A stretch of DNA of 64,000 nucleotides from Algoriphagus vanfongensis DSM 17529 (GCF_000429465.1 NZ_AUBX01000009.1:434001-498000), one strand, 5' to 3'. Shown: positions 7,178 to 18,372, numbered from the stretch's first letter. Program-made: numbers and translations. The notes: generated from the letters alone by a model not told the origin.

Positions 7178-10063
7178 TTATCTCAACAACTCATCAAAGG
7201 TGATCGATAGGTAGTAAATGGCGCCGATAGTTGGTCCACCGTAGTTCAGAAAATACCTGTTGTTGGTCACATTGGATCCACCGAGTTTGAAGATGGATTT
7301 CATAGATGGTACTTTATAGCTTACTTGTGCGTCGAGTGTAGTCACTGCCGGCACTTCTCCTCTGGCAAATGAAGACTCCCAACGGAAAGCAGACTGACTT
7401 CTCAAAGCAACATTGAAACCTAGGTTTTTAGCCACCTTTCTGTTTCCAAAGGTGATGTTCCCTTTGTGCTCTGGAGTGTTGAAGTCATTCAAGAATCCTT
7501 CAGCAGGCTCCGTTAGCATCTTGTTGTAATTGTAATTTCCAGATATGGTAAAGTTGCTTGGCAAATTGAAAGTCAAACCTAAAGCCATACCATGAGCTTT
7601 CACCTCACTGCCTGTGAAATTGGTATAAGTCTGGAACGTATTTTCCTGACCTGGAGTAGTCACAGGAGTCAGCAAAGATGGCGCGTTGACCGCATTGATT
7701 GCCAGCTGATCACCATTGGCAGGAGTAGGATAAACTGGCCCTGGAGCTTTTCTTACCGCATTTTGAGTGATGAAATCATTGTAAACATTGTAGTAATAAG
7801 CAAAGTCTATCATGATGTTATTGTTGCTCAAAAGACTCTTGTAGCCCACTTCGATAGACTGAACCTGCTCAGGTCTCAACTCAGGGAAATCCTCCTCAGT
7901 CGCCGGCACCAACAGGGAAGTAGCTTCTGGAGAAACTGGGCTAACGCCAGCCCCAACTTTGGCCACGTAGGCTTCCACAGACGCCATGGTAAATGCATTG
8001 GTGAAAATGTCGTATTTCTCACGATAATAAGGAAGACCACCTATCAGTCGGGCAGAAACCACATTCAGATCAATGTGCTGTCCCTGTGTCGTAGGCATTC
8101 TGAAACCAGTCTGATAGGACAATCTGAAGTTGTGATTTTTCTCTGTGAACACTCCAGAAACCCGTGGGCTAAACTGGCCATCAAAGTTTTCATTTTTGTC
8201 ATATCGAAGAGAAGCCATCAATTTTAGCTTGTCATTCAAGACTCTCTTTCCAGCTTGGGCATAGGCTCCAAACTCAGAAATTGTGATGTCATTTCCTTCC
8301 ACATCGGCGAAGATGGTCCCGTTCGAATTCAAGTCATATACCCGATAAGAACCACCTACTTGCAGGTCCATAAATTCGATTTCATTACTGAAATCATATT
8401 GTCCCTCTAGCATATACATGCTGGACTGATCATTGAAAAGGGAACCTTCAGGAATGAAGTTGGATCGCACCTCTCTGGAGGCATTATCAAATTCAGTAGT
8501 ACCCGGCATGATTCTACCTGTATCGGCAAAGCCTCTCGCAGCTTGATGCGCCAGGGCTTGCTGCTCGGTAGTACCGAGTTGACCAGGAACCACACCTTGC
8601 TGTGCAAGTGCTCCCATATAGGCGATGCCATATTCACCAAACCAAGAAGAATTGTCTTTCCAGATGCTATTGATATTCACACCAGTCAAGTCAGCGATGT
8701 AAGAGTCCCCTGAGTTTTCCCGAGTAGTATAGGCTCTTAAGAAGTAATTGCTACCTCTGAGTTCTAGCTTATGTTGGCTGATTTCGAAATCTTTCAAAGA
8801 GTACCTTTGAGCTCCAGTATAGACAGAAGTACCAGATCCATAATTCAGGGTATAGCTCAATTCAGATCTATCGTTGATTCTCCAATACAAGCCTGTGTTG
8901 ACCTTGAAGTTTTTGGCACCATAATCTACCAAAAACTGCTCATCGTAGCCTGTGCGGGACACCAATTGATCTGGTAAACTCGACACATAACCACCCAATC
9001 CCAATGCATTGGCTTGTTGTTGAATAGCTGCTACGTTTTTGAGAAGGCCTATATTATTGGAAACTTCATCACCAAAAACGTGCACTCGGTTGGCTCCTGG
9101 ATTAAATGGCAAGTCGCCTTGCGTAGCCATGTTCAGATCTGTCTGATCCGTTCCGTACCAATCAGTCGCCCGCATAAAGGAGGCATTGACTTTAAAAGCA
9201 AACTTGTCATTGAAAGCTTTGGCATAGCGAATCGAACCTTCATACATGGGTTGCGGACTGTTAGGCTCACCAGCCTGTCCTCCGAAATGGTTGAAGCCCT
9301 GCTTATAAAAAGCACTGAACCCTTGATATTCGAAGGCATTCTTACTGTTGACCAGCAAAATTCCATTAAATGCATTCGGGCCATATAGCGCTGAAGCAGC
9401 TCCTGGGATAAACTCGACACTTTCTACATCCAGCTCCGATGGTCCGTTGAGATTTCCGATAGGGAAATTGAGGGCAGGTGCCTGAGTATCCATTCCGTCG
9501 GTGAGTTGGACAAAGCGCGTGTTACCTGTGGAGTTAAATCCCCGAGCATTGACGATCTGGAAATTGATGGATGAACTGGTGACGTCCACGCCTTTTAGAT
9601 TGGCGATGGACTTGTAATAACTATCCGAAGGGGTATCGCGGATAGCTAGGATATCCATTTTTTCGATTGAAACCGGAGATTGAAGAATATTCTCTTCAAC
9701 ACGTGAGGCTGATACGACGACTTCCTGACCTAGCATGGACTGCTCTTCCATCTGGATATCCAGCTTGCCCGATGGAGCACTATCAAAGTTTACCTCGATA
9801 GTTTGATATCCCACCATGGAGAAGACAAGTGTAAAAGGAAAGGGCTGATTGACATTCAGATTGAAATTGCCATCCAAATCAGTAATGGTGCCGACTACTT
9901 TTCCTTTGACCAGGATATTGACACCGACTAGGGTCTCTTGGGTATCTGCGTCTGACACTGTTCCCGATACGGAAGTCTGTCCAAAAACTGGACTGATCCC
10001 TATGGAAACCAAGAATGCGAATGCCACCAATACCCTGTAATATGACAGAGTAATATTTTTCAT
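7178..10063 (-). CDS. TonB-dependent outer-membrane receptor with carboxypeptidase-regulatory-like N-domain
   Basis: A 961-residue outer-membrane transporter energised by TonB. It has a signal peptide to about residue 29, then a CarboxypepD_reg-like beta-sandwich (SGTVSDADTQETLVGVNILVKG region) at about 31-105. The plug domain is at about 120-240 (ESVEFIPGAASALYGPNAFNG), followed by a long 22-strand-type barrel ending in an aromatic strand (YYLSITFDELLR). It is not a SusC: there is no SusD partner, and the downstream gene is the SGNH-like lipoprotein, which points to a small or lipidic ligand. The substrate cannot be read from sequence. Confidence 0.9.
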   Translation of the reverse strand: MKNITLSYYRVLVAFAFLVSIGISPVFGQTSVSGTVSDADTQETLVGVNILVKGKVVGTITDLDGNFNLNVNQPFPFTLVFSMVGYQTIEVNFDSAPSGKLDIQMEEQSMLGQEVVVSASRVEENILQSPVSIEKMDILAIRDTPSDSYYKSIANLKGVDVTSSSINFQIVNARGFNSTGNTRFVQLTDGMDTQAPALNFPIGNLNGPSELDVESVEFIPGAASALYGPNAFNGILLVNSKNAFEYQGFSAFYKQGFNHFGGQAGEPNSPQPMYEGSIRYAKAFNDKFAFKVNASFMRATDWYGTDQTDLNMATQGDLPFNPGANRVHVFGDEVSNNIGLLKNVAAIQQQANALGLGGYVSSLPDQLVSRTGYDEQFLVDYGAKNFKVNTGLYWRINDRSELSYTLNYGSGTSVYTGAQRYSLKDFEISQHKLELRGSNYFLRAYTTRENSGDSYIADLTGVNINSIWKDNSSWFGEYGIAYMGALAQQGVVPGQLGTTEQQALAHQAARGFADTGRIMPGTTEFDNASREVRSNFIPEGSLFNDQSSMYMLEGQYDFSNEIEFMDLQVGGSYRVYDLNSNGTIFADVEGNDITISEFGAYAQAGKRVLNDKLKLMASLRYDKNENFDGQFSPRVSGVFTEKNHNFRLSYQTGFRMPTTQGQHIDLNVVSARLIGGLPYYREKYDIFTNAFTMASVEAYVAKVGAGVSPVSPEATSLLVPATEEDFPELRPEQVQSIEVGYKSLLSNNNIMIDFAYYYNVYNDFITQNAVRKAPGPVYPTPANGDQLAINAVNAPSLLTPVTTPGQENTFQTYTNFTGSEVKAHGMALGLTFNLPSNFTISGNYNYNKMLTEPAEGFLNDFNTPEHKGNITFGNRKVAKNLGFNVALRSQSAFRWESSFARGEVPAVTTLDAQVSYKVPSMKSIFKLGGSNVTNNRYFLNYGGPTIGAIYYLSITFDELLR

Positions 10064-10328
10064 AGGCTAAATTGGGTTAATAAATAGGATTAGTAATAAT
10101 TGAGTGAATAGGGTTGATTTCTTCCGAAATTATGTCAAAAACTGAATATTCAATGCCTATTACTAAAAAAACATTGATGGTCAATAATGGGTATAAATGG
10201 TGAAAAATGGAAACTACCCTGTCTTTACTGAAAAACTTGGAATGATTTGCAGAAACTATTAGTGAATCTCAACAAGACTTCATTTTTTATTAAAAAATCC
10301 TAAATCAAAAATCATTTTGAGATAGATC
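10064..10328. other. Intergenic region upstream of the TonB receptor
   Basis: AT-rich non-coding DNA with no open frame of note. It must hold the promoter for the TonB receptor/SGNH pair. The best box I see is TAATTTCG on the minus strand around 10120-10130, one mismatch from TAnnTTTG and without a clear upstream TTTG, so I do not call a promoter. Confidence 0.4.
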
Positions 10329-10356
10329 AAAAAAAAGCCTGAATCAAATTCAGGCT
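10329..10356 (-). terminator. Terminator after gldC
   Basis: AGCCTGAA and TTCAGGCT arms around a five-base loop, followed on the minus strand by eight T. It lies seven bases after the gldC stop codon and ends the long minus-strand housekeeping run. Confidence 0.85.
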
Positions 10357-10362
10357 CTATAA

Positions 10363-10704
10363 TTATTTGCTTTTTGCGTTTTCTTCGTTGACATGTTTGA
10401 CCATCCGGTCACAAAGATCTTTCATCTCTTCTGCCATAAATTCATCTCCAGTACTCGTCAAAATCGTCTGCGCCATACCTCCGATTACGTCGATATAAAA
10501 ACGCTTCATTTCAACCACAGACATTTCATCCGTCCAAAGGTCTATCCGAAGTGTACTTTGGTTGAGATTGTCCCAAACATTGACACTGATACTTTTGGTG
10601 GATTCTAATCCATCGCTTTCCTTGTCAGAAGCATCCCAAAGGATTTCTTTCGGGACATTTTGCTCGTCAAGGCTGATTTGAAATTTGATATCTGACTTTT
10701 TCAT
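10363..10704 (-). CDS. gldC: Gliding motility protein GldC
   Basis: A small cytosolic protein of 113 residues, starting at the ATG at 10704 (MKKSDIKFQISLDE). An upstream in-frame start at 10728 would add eight residues not seen in the family. The text DIKF-x-LDE-NVP, the central SVWDN-TLRIDLWTDEM and the helical C-terminus (EEMKDLCDRMVKH) are typical of GldC. In Flavobacterium johnsoniae GldC supports gliding together with GldB; its biochemical role is not known. It is the last gene of the run from pdeM. No other gld gene is in the window. Confidence 0.85.
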   Translation of the reverse strand: MKKSDIKFQISLDEQNVPKEILWDASDKESDGLESTKSISVNVWDNLNQSTLRIDLWTDEMSVVEMKRFYIDVIGGMAQTILTSTGDEFMAEEMKDLCDRMVKHVNEENAKSK

Positions 10705-10756
10705 TTTATAAATTTTGGGTGAAACCAAATCTAGCTTCCCCAGGTTCCATTTTTGT

Positions 10757-11413
10757 TTAAAATTTCATTTCTGGAATTTCTCCAGTGATAATCAATTTCC
10801 CTTCGGTTTTGGATTGGATCTCTTCCACGCTGACTCCGGGCGCTCTTTCTTTGAGAAAAAAACCTCCAGACGGATCGATTTCCAATACGGCCATATCTGT
10901 GACTATCTTTTTCACACATCGAATTCCTGTGATTGGAAGGCTACAAGATTTGAGTAGCTTGGATTCACCACTTCTAGAGCAATGCTGCATGGCCACGATG
11001 ATGTTGTCTGCTGAGGCTACCAAATCCATGGCACCACCCATTCCTTTCACCATTTTACCAGGAATCTTCCAATTGGCGATATCCCCATTTTCTGACACTT
11101 CCATGGCGCCGAGTATGGTCAAATGAACATGTCCGCCTCGTATCATAGCAAAAGATTCAGCGGAATTAAACAGGACTGAACCTTTTACCATCGTGATGGT
11201 TTGCTTGCCTGCATTGATTAAATCTGGGTCAATGTTTTCTTCTGTAGGAAAAGGGCCGATTCCAAGCAATCCATTTTCAGATTGCAAAACTACTTCCAAT
11301 TCCTCAGGAATGTAATTGGCAACTAGGGTAGGGATACCGATTCCAAGATTGATATATTGTCCATTTTGGACTTCCTGAGCTATTCTTTGGGCTATTTGTT
11401 CTTTGGTCAACAT
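10757..11413 (-). CDS. scoB: 3-oxoacid CoA-transferase subunit B
   Basis: Beta subunit (218 residues) of the heterodimeric CoA-transferase that moves CoA between succinyl-CoA or acetyl-CoA and acetoacetate-type acids. It carries the catalytic glutamate E46 in the family motif SENGLLG, and the NLGIGIPTLVANY start is typical. It follows scoA by 26 bases. In Bacteroidota the pair usually serves ketone-body or branched-chain amino-acid degradation; succinate versus acetate preference cannot be read here. Confidence 0.93.
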   Translation of the reverse strand: MLTKEQIAQRIAQEVQNGQYINLGIGIPTLVANYIPEELEVVLQSENGLLGIGPFPTEENIDPDLINAGKQTITMVKGSVLFNSAESFAMIRGGHVHLTILGAMEVSENGDIANWKIPGKMVKGMGGAMDLVASADNIIVAMQHCSRSGESKLLKSCSLPITGIRCVKKIVTDMAVLEIDPSGGFFLKERAPGVSVEEIQSKTEGKLIITGEIPEMKF

Positions 11414-11439
11414 GATTCTTGATGTTTTAGATTAGAAAA

Positions 11440-12138
11440 TCAGGACTTGGATATAGTCCTTTGCTCGACTCGTTTTTCATAATCTTTTCCCTCAAAAATC
11501 CGCTGAACATAAATGCCAGGGGTATGAATCTGATTGGGATCCAATTCACCAGCCGGGACCAATTCTTCCACTTCGGCTATGCATACTTTACCGGCTGCAG
11601 CCATTATTGGATTGAAATTCCTTGCTGTACCTTTGAATATCAGGTTTCCAGCTGAATCGCCTTTCCACGCCTTTACTAAAGAAAAATCCGCTCTTAGCCA
11701 GCTCTCCATCAGATAAAGTTTGCCGTCAAACTCACGGATTTCCTTACCCTCAGCGACTTCAGTACCGACTCCAGCAGGAGTGAAGAAGGCTGGGATTCCA
11801 GCGCCACCTGCTCGGACTCTTTCTGCCAATGTTCCCTGAGGTATCAAGTCCACTTCTAATTCACCTGAAAGAAGTTGCCTTTCAAACTCTGCATTTTCTC
11901 CTACATAGCTGGAAATCATTTTTTTGACCATTTTCTTTTTGAGCAAAAGGCCAATTCCAAAGTCATCTACTCCGGCGTTGTTGGATACAATGGTCAATCC
12001 ATTGATGTCTCTTTCCAGAAGGGCAGAAATGCAGTTTTCGGGAATTCCACTCAAACCAAATCCCCCCATCATCAAAAATGCACCACTGGGAATGTCCTTG
12101 ACAGCTTCCCGGGCGTCTTGAATTACCTTGTTGATCAT
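11440..12138 (-). CDS. scoA: 3-oxoacid CoA-transferase subunit A
   Basis: Alpha subunit (232 residues) of the same CoA-transferase. It carries the CoA-binding glycine motif [10 protein letters not shown] near residues 25-34 and the [16 protein letters not shown] segment typical of the family. The gene begins nine bases after ribF ends and precedes scoB, so the two subunits are made together. Confidence 0.93.
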   Translation of the reverse strand: MINKVIQDAREAVKDIPSGAFLMMGGFGLSGIPENCISALLERDINGLTIVSNNAGVDDFGIGLLLKKKMVKKMISSYVGENAEFERQLLSGELEVDLIPQGTLAERVRAGGAGIPAFFTPAGVGTEVAEGKEIREFDGKLYLMESWLRADFSLVKAWKGDSAGNLIFKGTARNFNPIMAAAGKVCIAEVEELVPAGELDPNQIHTPGIYVQRIFEGKDYEKRVEQRTISKS

Positions 12139-12147
12139 ATTTTGGGT

Positions 12148-13071
12148 TTATAAAATGAGTTTTGCTCTCTGCTGATCTTTGTGCAATTGAGCCTTTAGTC
12201 CTTCTAAATTCTCAAATTTTTGCTCTTCTCTCAAGTAAGCACGCAGATAAATTGTGATTTGTTTATCATACAGGTCTCCTTGAAAATCAAACAGATGAGC
12301 TTCCACTGATTTTTTGCTACCATCTACGGTAGGCCGATTCCCAATATTGAGCATGGATTTGTAGATACTTCCGTTCACAGAAGCTTCCACGGCATAGACC
12401 CCATCTTTAGGGATCAATTTATAATCGTTTGGTATATGGATATTCGCTGTCGGAAAGCCGATTGATCTCCCGATTTGCTGTCCTTTGATCACCAAACCAT
12501 TCAGTTCGTAGGGCCTTCCCAGATAGGAATTGGCTGTCTCAATATCACCTGATTCCAAAGCCTGACGGATTTTGGTACTGGAAACACCGATCTCATCGAC
12601 ATCCTGACGGGAAATCTCTTCCAGGTCAAATCCAAAGGAAGATGAGTTTGCTTTCAAATATTCAAAGGATCCTTCCCGATTTTTACCAAATCGATGATCA
12701 TACCCAATAACCAGCTTTTTGGTTTGGATTTTTTGGACGATGACCTCTTCAATAAATTCTTTGGAACTGAGCTGGGAAAACTCTTTGGTAAAGGGAATCG
12801 TGACCAAATGATCAATTCCAAACTGACGGAGGAGTTTTGCTTTCTCTTCAAATGTGGAAAGCAGTCGAAGCTGATGTTCTTCTGGATAGAGCACCAGTCG
12901 GGGATGAGGCCAAAAAGTAATCAAAACCGTCTCGCCTTCTACTGATCGGGCGATTTCCCGGATTCGATGCAATATCTTCTGATGTCCCAAATGAACCCCA
13001 TCAAAGGTGCCACTGGTTACTACCGGATTTTTTACAGGCAAAAACTCATTTAATCCCTCATAGATTTTCAT
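12148..13071 (-). CDS. ribF: Bifunctional riboflavin kinase/FAD synthetase
   Basis: Makes FMN from riboflavin and FAD from FMN. It has 307 residues in two domains: an N-terminal nucleotidyltransferase with GTFDGVHLGH at 21-30 and the later ISSTKIRQ-like motif (VSSTKIRQAL), and a C-terminal riboflavin kinase with RSIGFPTANI and GVYAVEA. Its start overlaps the end of truB by 14 bases, which suggests translational coupling. The truB-ribF order is common in bacteria. Confidence 0.96.
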   Translation of the reverse strand: MKIYEGLNEFLPVKNPVVTSGTFDGVHLGHQKILHRIREIARSVEGETVLITFWPHPRLVLYPEEHQLRLLSTFEEKAKLLRQFGIDHLVTIPFTKEFSQLSSKEFIEEVIVQKIQTKKLVIGYDHRFGKNREGSFEYLKANSSSFGFDLEEISRQDVDEIGVSSTKIRQALESGDIETANSYLGRPYELNGLVIKGQQIGRSIGFPTANIHIPNDYKLIPKDGVYAVEASVNGSIYKSMLNIGNRPTVDGSKKSVEAHLFDFQGDLYDKQITIYLRAYLREEQKFENLEGLKAQLHKDQQRAKLIL

Positions 13072-13744
13072 CTGCTCTTCGGGCTTTTATTTCTTCTATC
13101 AAAGGCAAAAGGTCTTTGGCTTCTTCCAATCGAAATTCGCCAATTCTAGTTCTGCACAGAGAACTCATGTATGCGCCAACTCCCAAAATTTCACCAAGAT
13201 CTCTCGCTAAACTTCGAATATAGGTTCCTTTGGAACAAGAAATCCGAAACTCAACCACTCTATCTTGAAAGGAGACAATCTCAAATTCCCTCACTTGCAC
13301 AGGTCTAGGTTCCATTTTCACGTCCAAACCTTTTCTGGCTGATTCATATACACGCTTACCGTCCACCTTGATAGCAGAATGCATAGGAGGGACCTGCATG
13401 ATATCTCCGGTCAATTGAAGTGCTGCTGCATAGACATCCTCCAAAGTGATATGGGATGCATCTGCAACAAACTCGACCGGTTTTTCCAGATCAAAGGATT
13501 CTGTGGTTTCTCCGATGACAAAAGTCCCGGTATATTCCTTTTCCTGTCCCATGAAGGTTTCGATCTGCTTGGTCATTTTACCAGCGCAAACGATCAATAA
13601 ACCTGTAGCCAGAGGATCAAGAGTACCTGCATGGCCGACCTTTTTGATTTTTAGTGCATTCCGCACTTTTTTGACTACATCGAATGATGTCCATTCTTTG
13701 GGTTTGTCAATCAAAAAGACCTCTGCGTAGGCTTGTTCTTGCAT
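13058..13744 (-). CDS. truB: tRNA pseudouridine-55 synthase TruB
   Basis: Converts uridine 55 of the tRNA T-loop to pseudouridine. At 228 residues it is a short TruB without a C-terminal PUA domain, as is usual in Bacteroidota. The catalytic aspartate is D43 in GHAGTLDPLATG, and the KPKEWTSFDVV start and YIRSLARDLG motif are present. It lies 29 bases after the DUF3098 gene. Confidence 0.96.
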   Translation of the reverse strand: MQEQAYAEVFLIDKPKEWTSFDVVKKVRNALKIKKVGHAGTLDPLATGLLIVCAGKMTKQIETFMGQEKEYTGTFVIGETTESFDLEKPVEFVADASHITLEDVYAAALQLTGDIMQVPPMHSAIKVDGKRVYESARKGLDVKMEPRPVQVREFEIVSFQDRVVEFRISCSKGTYIRSLARDLGEILGVGAYMSSLCRTRIGEFRLEEAKDLLPLIEEIKARRADENL

Positions 13745-13773
13745 GTGTTGAAATAGAATTTAGGCTGATTGGA

Positions 13774-13986
13774 TCAGCTATTCTTTTCTGATTTTGCCAA
13801 GATGGCATAAAACTCAAAAATAAATCCGGCAAGGGTCACGATCGGGCCGATAGTCAAACCTAGGATACCATTACCATGCGGCTCAGAATCCAAGGAAATC
13901 AATACAAATCCCAATACGATCAAACCGATTCCGATAAACATCAGTTTGTAATTTTTTCGTGAAAATGGAAAAGATGCTTTACTCAT
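13774..13986 (-). CDS. DUF3098 small membrane protein
   Basis: A 70-residue protein with two predicted membrane helices (about 13-30 and 42-62) joined by a short SLDSEPHGNG loop. The pattern matches the Bacteroidota family DUF3098, which in many genomes lies directly after ftsX as it does here (gap of two bases). Function is unknown; the fixed position suggests a link to FtsEX or envelope growth, which is inference. Confidence 0.8.
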   Translation of the reverse strand: MSKASFPFSRKNYKLMFIGIGLIVLGFVLISLDSEPHGNGILGLTIGPIVTLAGFIFEFYAILAKSEKNS

Positions 13987-13988
13987 AA

Positions 13989-14879
13989 TTAATACAATTC
14001 GTCCAAGGTCATATTGAGATACTTGTTCACAGCACGCAAGGTACTGAGAACTGATAGAATTCCACCCACCACTACCAAAATTCCAAACAAGATCAACATC
14101 AGTTCCTGATTTTGAAGTAGTGCAAAGCCCTCAATCGCCGTCTGTGTATAGGATATCAGGCCAAATAGAATCACGGATGCAAAAGCTCCTGCAAGCATCC
14201 CAAATACCCAAGAACGCATCAAGAAAGGTTTTCTAATAAATGCTCTGGTAGCACCGACCAACTGCATGGAGCGTATCAGGAAACGCTGAGAAAACAAGGC
14301 CAGTCGGATCGTATTGTTGATGAGCATGACCACGGTAATAATCAAAATCAAGATAAAACCACCCATTACCAAGCTGACTTTTACCAAGTTTTTGTTGATG
14401 GATTCGACCAAGTCAGTCATATAGGAAACCTCAAACACTCCTGGAATCGCTTCTAGTTCTCCAGCGATGCTTTCTAACTGCTCAGCTGTCTGAAACTCCT
14501 CAGAAATTGTAATCACATAGCTATCTCTCAAGGGATTATCTTCCAGAAACTTTGTAAAATCCTCACCTGTACTTTCAATAAACGTAGCTGCAGCTTCCTC
14601 ATTGGAAATGTATCGAAGGCTCACTGTATCTGCTTTGATGAGCACGAATGGCCTACTGGCTAGATTATTTTTAATAGTGGTGATTTCCTCTGCTTCAAGA
14701 TTCTTATCGAGAAAAATCTGCACTTCCACATTTTCCCGAATCAGACTAGTGAGTGTTTTTGCCTGAATCAAAATGACTCCAAAAAGGCCAACAATAAAAA
14801 GGGAAAGAGTGGTGCTAAAGAGTACGCTTCCGTATTTGAAATGCCCTAAAGTCTTTTTCTTGCGAGGGTAATTTGCCAT
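13989..14879 (-). CDS. ftsX: FtsX-family cell-division permease
   Basis: A 296-residue membrane protein of the FtsX type. It has an N-terminal cytosolic KKKTLG stretch, a first membrane helix (about 20-40), an extracytoplasmic domain (about 45-165), then three C-terminal helices with a cytoplasmic loop typical of FtsX (QLVGATRAFIRKPFLMRSWVFG). With FtsE it links the division machinery to peptidoglycan hydrolases. The ATPase gene ftsE is not adjacent, which is normal in this phylum. Confidence 0.9.
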   Translation of the reverse strand: MANYPRKKKTLGHFKYGSVLFSTTLSLFIVGLFGVILIQAKTLTSLIRENVEVQIFLDKNLEAEEITTIKNNLASRPFVLIKADTVSLRYISNEEAAATFIESTGEDFTKFLEDNPLRDSYVITISEEFQTAEQLESIAGELEAIPGVFEVSYMTDLVESINKNLVKVSLVMGGFILILIITVVMLINNTIRLALFSQRFLIRSMQLVGATRAFIRKPFLMRSWVFGMLAGAFASVILFGLISYTQTAIEGFALLQNQELMLILFGILVVVGGILSVLSTLRAVNKYLNMTLDELY

Positions 14880-14936
14880 GTAGTGTTAAGAATTCTGACC
14901 AAAGCTAAGCATCCCCAAGGATTTTGCCAATTTGTT

Positions 14937-15602
14937 TCAGGATTGGATAAGAATCACTTTTTCTGTGGTAATTCCATAAATTTTTGCGGTCGGAGCTGCT
15001 TTCATCAGGGCGAGCCCTGTGAAATTGCCAAAGGCAGGCAAAATCAATCGTTGCTTTTCCCAAAAAAAACAAGAAATTCTCACTGATTGCCGCCCCAAAC
15101 CTCTCAGGCGAATCCCTGGATGAATGTGGCCGCACAAATTCAACAAGCCTTCTGGCACAAAGTCCATTGGCTCATGGGATAGCATGAGAGCTCCATAAAT
15201 AACCGGCTCTTTGTGGATTTGCAACCTGCTATCTGTATAGAAATCATCAGAAAGTATATCGTGATTTCCTAAGACAAGATGAAAGGTAACCTCCTCAAAT
15301 TGATCCAAAAACTGCATCAGAACGCTCCATTGGCCATTCCAGTCACTATGAAATAAATCCCCTAAAAAATAGACATGAGTAGGCGAGTATTGCTCAAACA
15401 GGCTTGCTAATAGCTCCAAATCCCGATCATGAATCGGCTCAGGAATGGGAATCCCGGACTTTCTGAAATGAGCTGCTTTGCCAAAATGTACATCAGAGAT
15501 TAAAAGAGTTTGTAATTCAGGAAGCCAGATGGCCTTCTCCTTCAAAAGCCATAATTCCAACCCCGCATGTTCAATGATTGCCTGATTCAGTTTTTGTTGC
15601 AT
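14937..15602 (-). CDS. pdeM: PdeM-type calcineurin-like phosphoesterase
   Basis: A 221-residue metallophosphoesterase with the complete two-metal set: D37-x-H39 (SDVHFGK), GD82 (LGDLFHSD), GNHD at 112-115, H143 (SHEP) and GHIH at 158-161. The AFGNFTG end is typical of the ligase-associated DNA damage response endonuclease PdeM. In many bacteria pdeM sits beside ligD-like ligase, exonuclease and helicase genes; here it stands alone at the head of the ftsX run, 57 bases before ftsX. The cellular DNA-repair role is by family, not by context. Confidence 0.85.
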   Translation of the reverse strand: MQQKLNQAIIEHAGLELWLLKEKAIWLPELQTLLISDVHFGKAAHFRKSGIPIPEPIHDRDLELLASLFEQYSPTHVYFLGDLFHSDWNGQWSVLMQFLDQFEEVTFHLVLGNHDILSDDFYTDSRLQIHKEPVIYGALMLSHEPMDFVPEGLLNLCGHIHPGIRLRGLGRQSVRISCFFWEKQRLILPAFGNFTGLALMKAAPTAKIYGITTEKVILIQS

Positions 15603-15683
15603 GGTGGATCAAAGCTAATTTGAAAGCGTTGATTGAACTAGGACAAGATTGAATTTTCTGACAATAGCTGACATTCTAAAACC

Positions 15684-15715
15684 AAAAAACCTCCATGGAA
15701 TATCCATGGAGGTTT
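15684..15715 (-). terminator. Terminator after metX
   Basis: A 13-base perfect stem, AAACCTCCATGGA with its complement, around a three-base loop. On the minus strand it runs into six T. It ends the riboswitch-metY-metX transcript. Confidence 0.88.
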
Positions 15716-15742
15716 AAAAAAACGTAATCCAAATTTTAACTT

Positions 15743-16795
15743 TTATTGCTGTTCCAGATAAAAGGATTGAAGAAAATAACTCAACTGCTCAAACTCGATC
15801 AAAAACGCATCGTGGCCTGCTGATGATTTGATTTCCTTGTAAGTCCCTCTTTTGACATGTTTGGAAATGAATTGAGACTCTGCTGGTAAAAAGAGTAAAT
15901 CCGTATCCACACCTACAGTCAATACCTTTGCCTCGATCATAGCCAAAGCTGCTTCCAATCCACCTCTATTTCTCCCCAAATCATGGCTATCCATAGTTTT
16001 GGACAAGGTCCAATAGGATAGTGCATTGAAGCGCTTGGCTAGTTTTTGCCCTTGGTATCGCAAATAGGATGAAGCTTTGAAATTGTCCAATTTAGGATCT
16101 TGGTCCTTTTGTTTTTTCTGCAAATCCCCGGGATGACGATAGCTGAGCATAGCGATAGCTCTTGCAGTCTCCAGTCCTTTTTGACCTGCAAACTCACTTT
16201 GATCACCCCAGGTACAATCAGACTCGATGGCCATTCTCTGGGTCTCATTGAAACCGATCACCCAAGGGGATGATTGAGCTGTGGAAGCCAAAACCACTAA
16301 ATTTTTCAGCTTGGAACCCAGTGTGATAGCCCATTCTAGAGCCACCTGTCCACCCAAAGAACCTCCGATTAAGGTATGAATTTGATTCAACCCTAGATGA
16401 TTTCGGAGTCTTTCCAATGAATTGGACAAATCTCGCGGTGTCACGTGGGGAAAGTCATAGTAGTAAGTTTCCCCCGTATCTGGATTTTTGCTCAGGGGAT
16501 TGGTAGATCCATAATTAGACCCCAGCAAATTGGCACAAATAATAAATTTGTCCGAAGGGTCAAAGAATTTGTCTTCTCCTATCAATCCACTCCACCAATC
16601 TGAAGCATTGGAGTCGCCAGTCAAAGCATGTACTACCCATACTACATTGGACTGGTCTGCATTGAGACTTCCATAAGTCGTGTAGGCAACATCAAATTGG
16701 GAAAATGACTCCCCTGACTCTAATGCCAGGGGTTCAAAGGATTGAAATAATTCCAAAGACATGGTAATCGAAGCGTATTGACTTTTAAGGTTCAT
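15743..16795 (-). CDS. metX: Homoserine O-acetyltransferase
   Basis: Acetylates homoserine with acetyl-CoA, the first committed step of methionine synthesis. It is an alpha/beta-hydrolase-fold protein of 350 residues with the nucleophile elbow GGSLGGQ (S146), the acid in VGVDTDLLF and the histidine in SAGHDAFL. MetX and succinyl-specific relatives look alike, so acetyl specificity is by family. It starts eight bases after metY and shares its SAM riboswitch. Confidence 0.93.
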   Translation of the reverse strand: MNLKSQYASITMSLELFQSFEPLALESGESFSQFDVAYTTYGSLNADQSNVVWVVHALTGDSNASDWWSGLIGEDKFFDPSDKFIICANLLGSNYGSTNPLSKNPDTGETYYYDFPHVTPRDLSNSLERLRNHLGLNQIHTLIGGSLGGQVALEWAITLGSKLKNLVVLASTAQSSPWVIGFNETQRMAIESDCTWGDQSEFAGQKGLETARAIAMLSYRHPGDLQKKQKDQDPKLDNFKASSYLRYQGQKLAKRFNALSYWTLSKTMDSHDLGRNRGGLEAALAMIEAKVLTVGVDTDLLFLPAESQFISKHVKRGTYKEIKSSAGHDAFLIEFEQLSYFLQSFYLEQQ

Positions 16796-16803
16796 TCGTG
16801 ATG

Positions 16804-18261
<1,458 letters not shown>

Positions 18262-18267
<6 letters not shown>

Positions 18268-18372
18268 ATAGTTCCAAATGAGACCTTCTCATCTGGCAGG
18301 AATTGGCACCTTGGTATTTCCAGGTTGCCAGAGGGTCATCGAGCCTGTCTCTCGCCTCTTCTTTATAAATCC
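18262..18372 (-). ncRNA. SAM-I (S-box) riboswitch
   Basis: On the minus strand the conserved core is present in order. It begins with GAGGCGAGAGACAGG and GATGACCCTCTGGCAACC (P2 region and the SAM-binding core). The P3 arm is GGCAACCT with AAGGTGCC, and P4 is CCAGATGAGA/TCTCATTTGG. P1 is closed by GGATTTATA at the 5' side and TATAAATTC at the 3' side. It lies about 150 bases upstream of metY, the expected target. High SAM should lower metYX expression. Confidence 0.92.

Noticed and set aside
7592..8227. A 211-codon plus-strand frame inside the TonB receptor gene.
   Set aside because: Antisense shadow of a well-supported receptor; odd composition and no domain.
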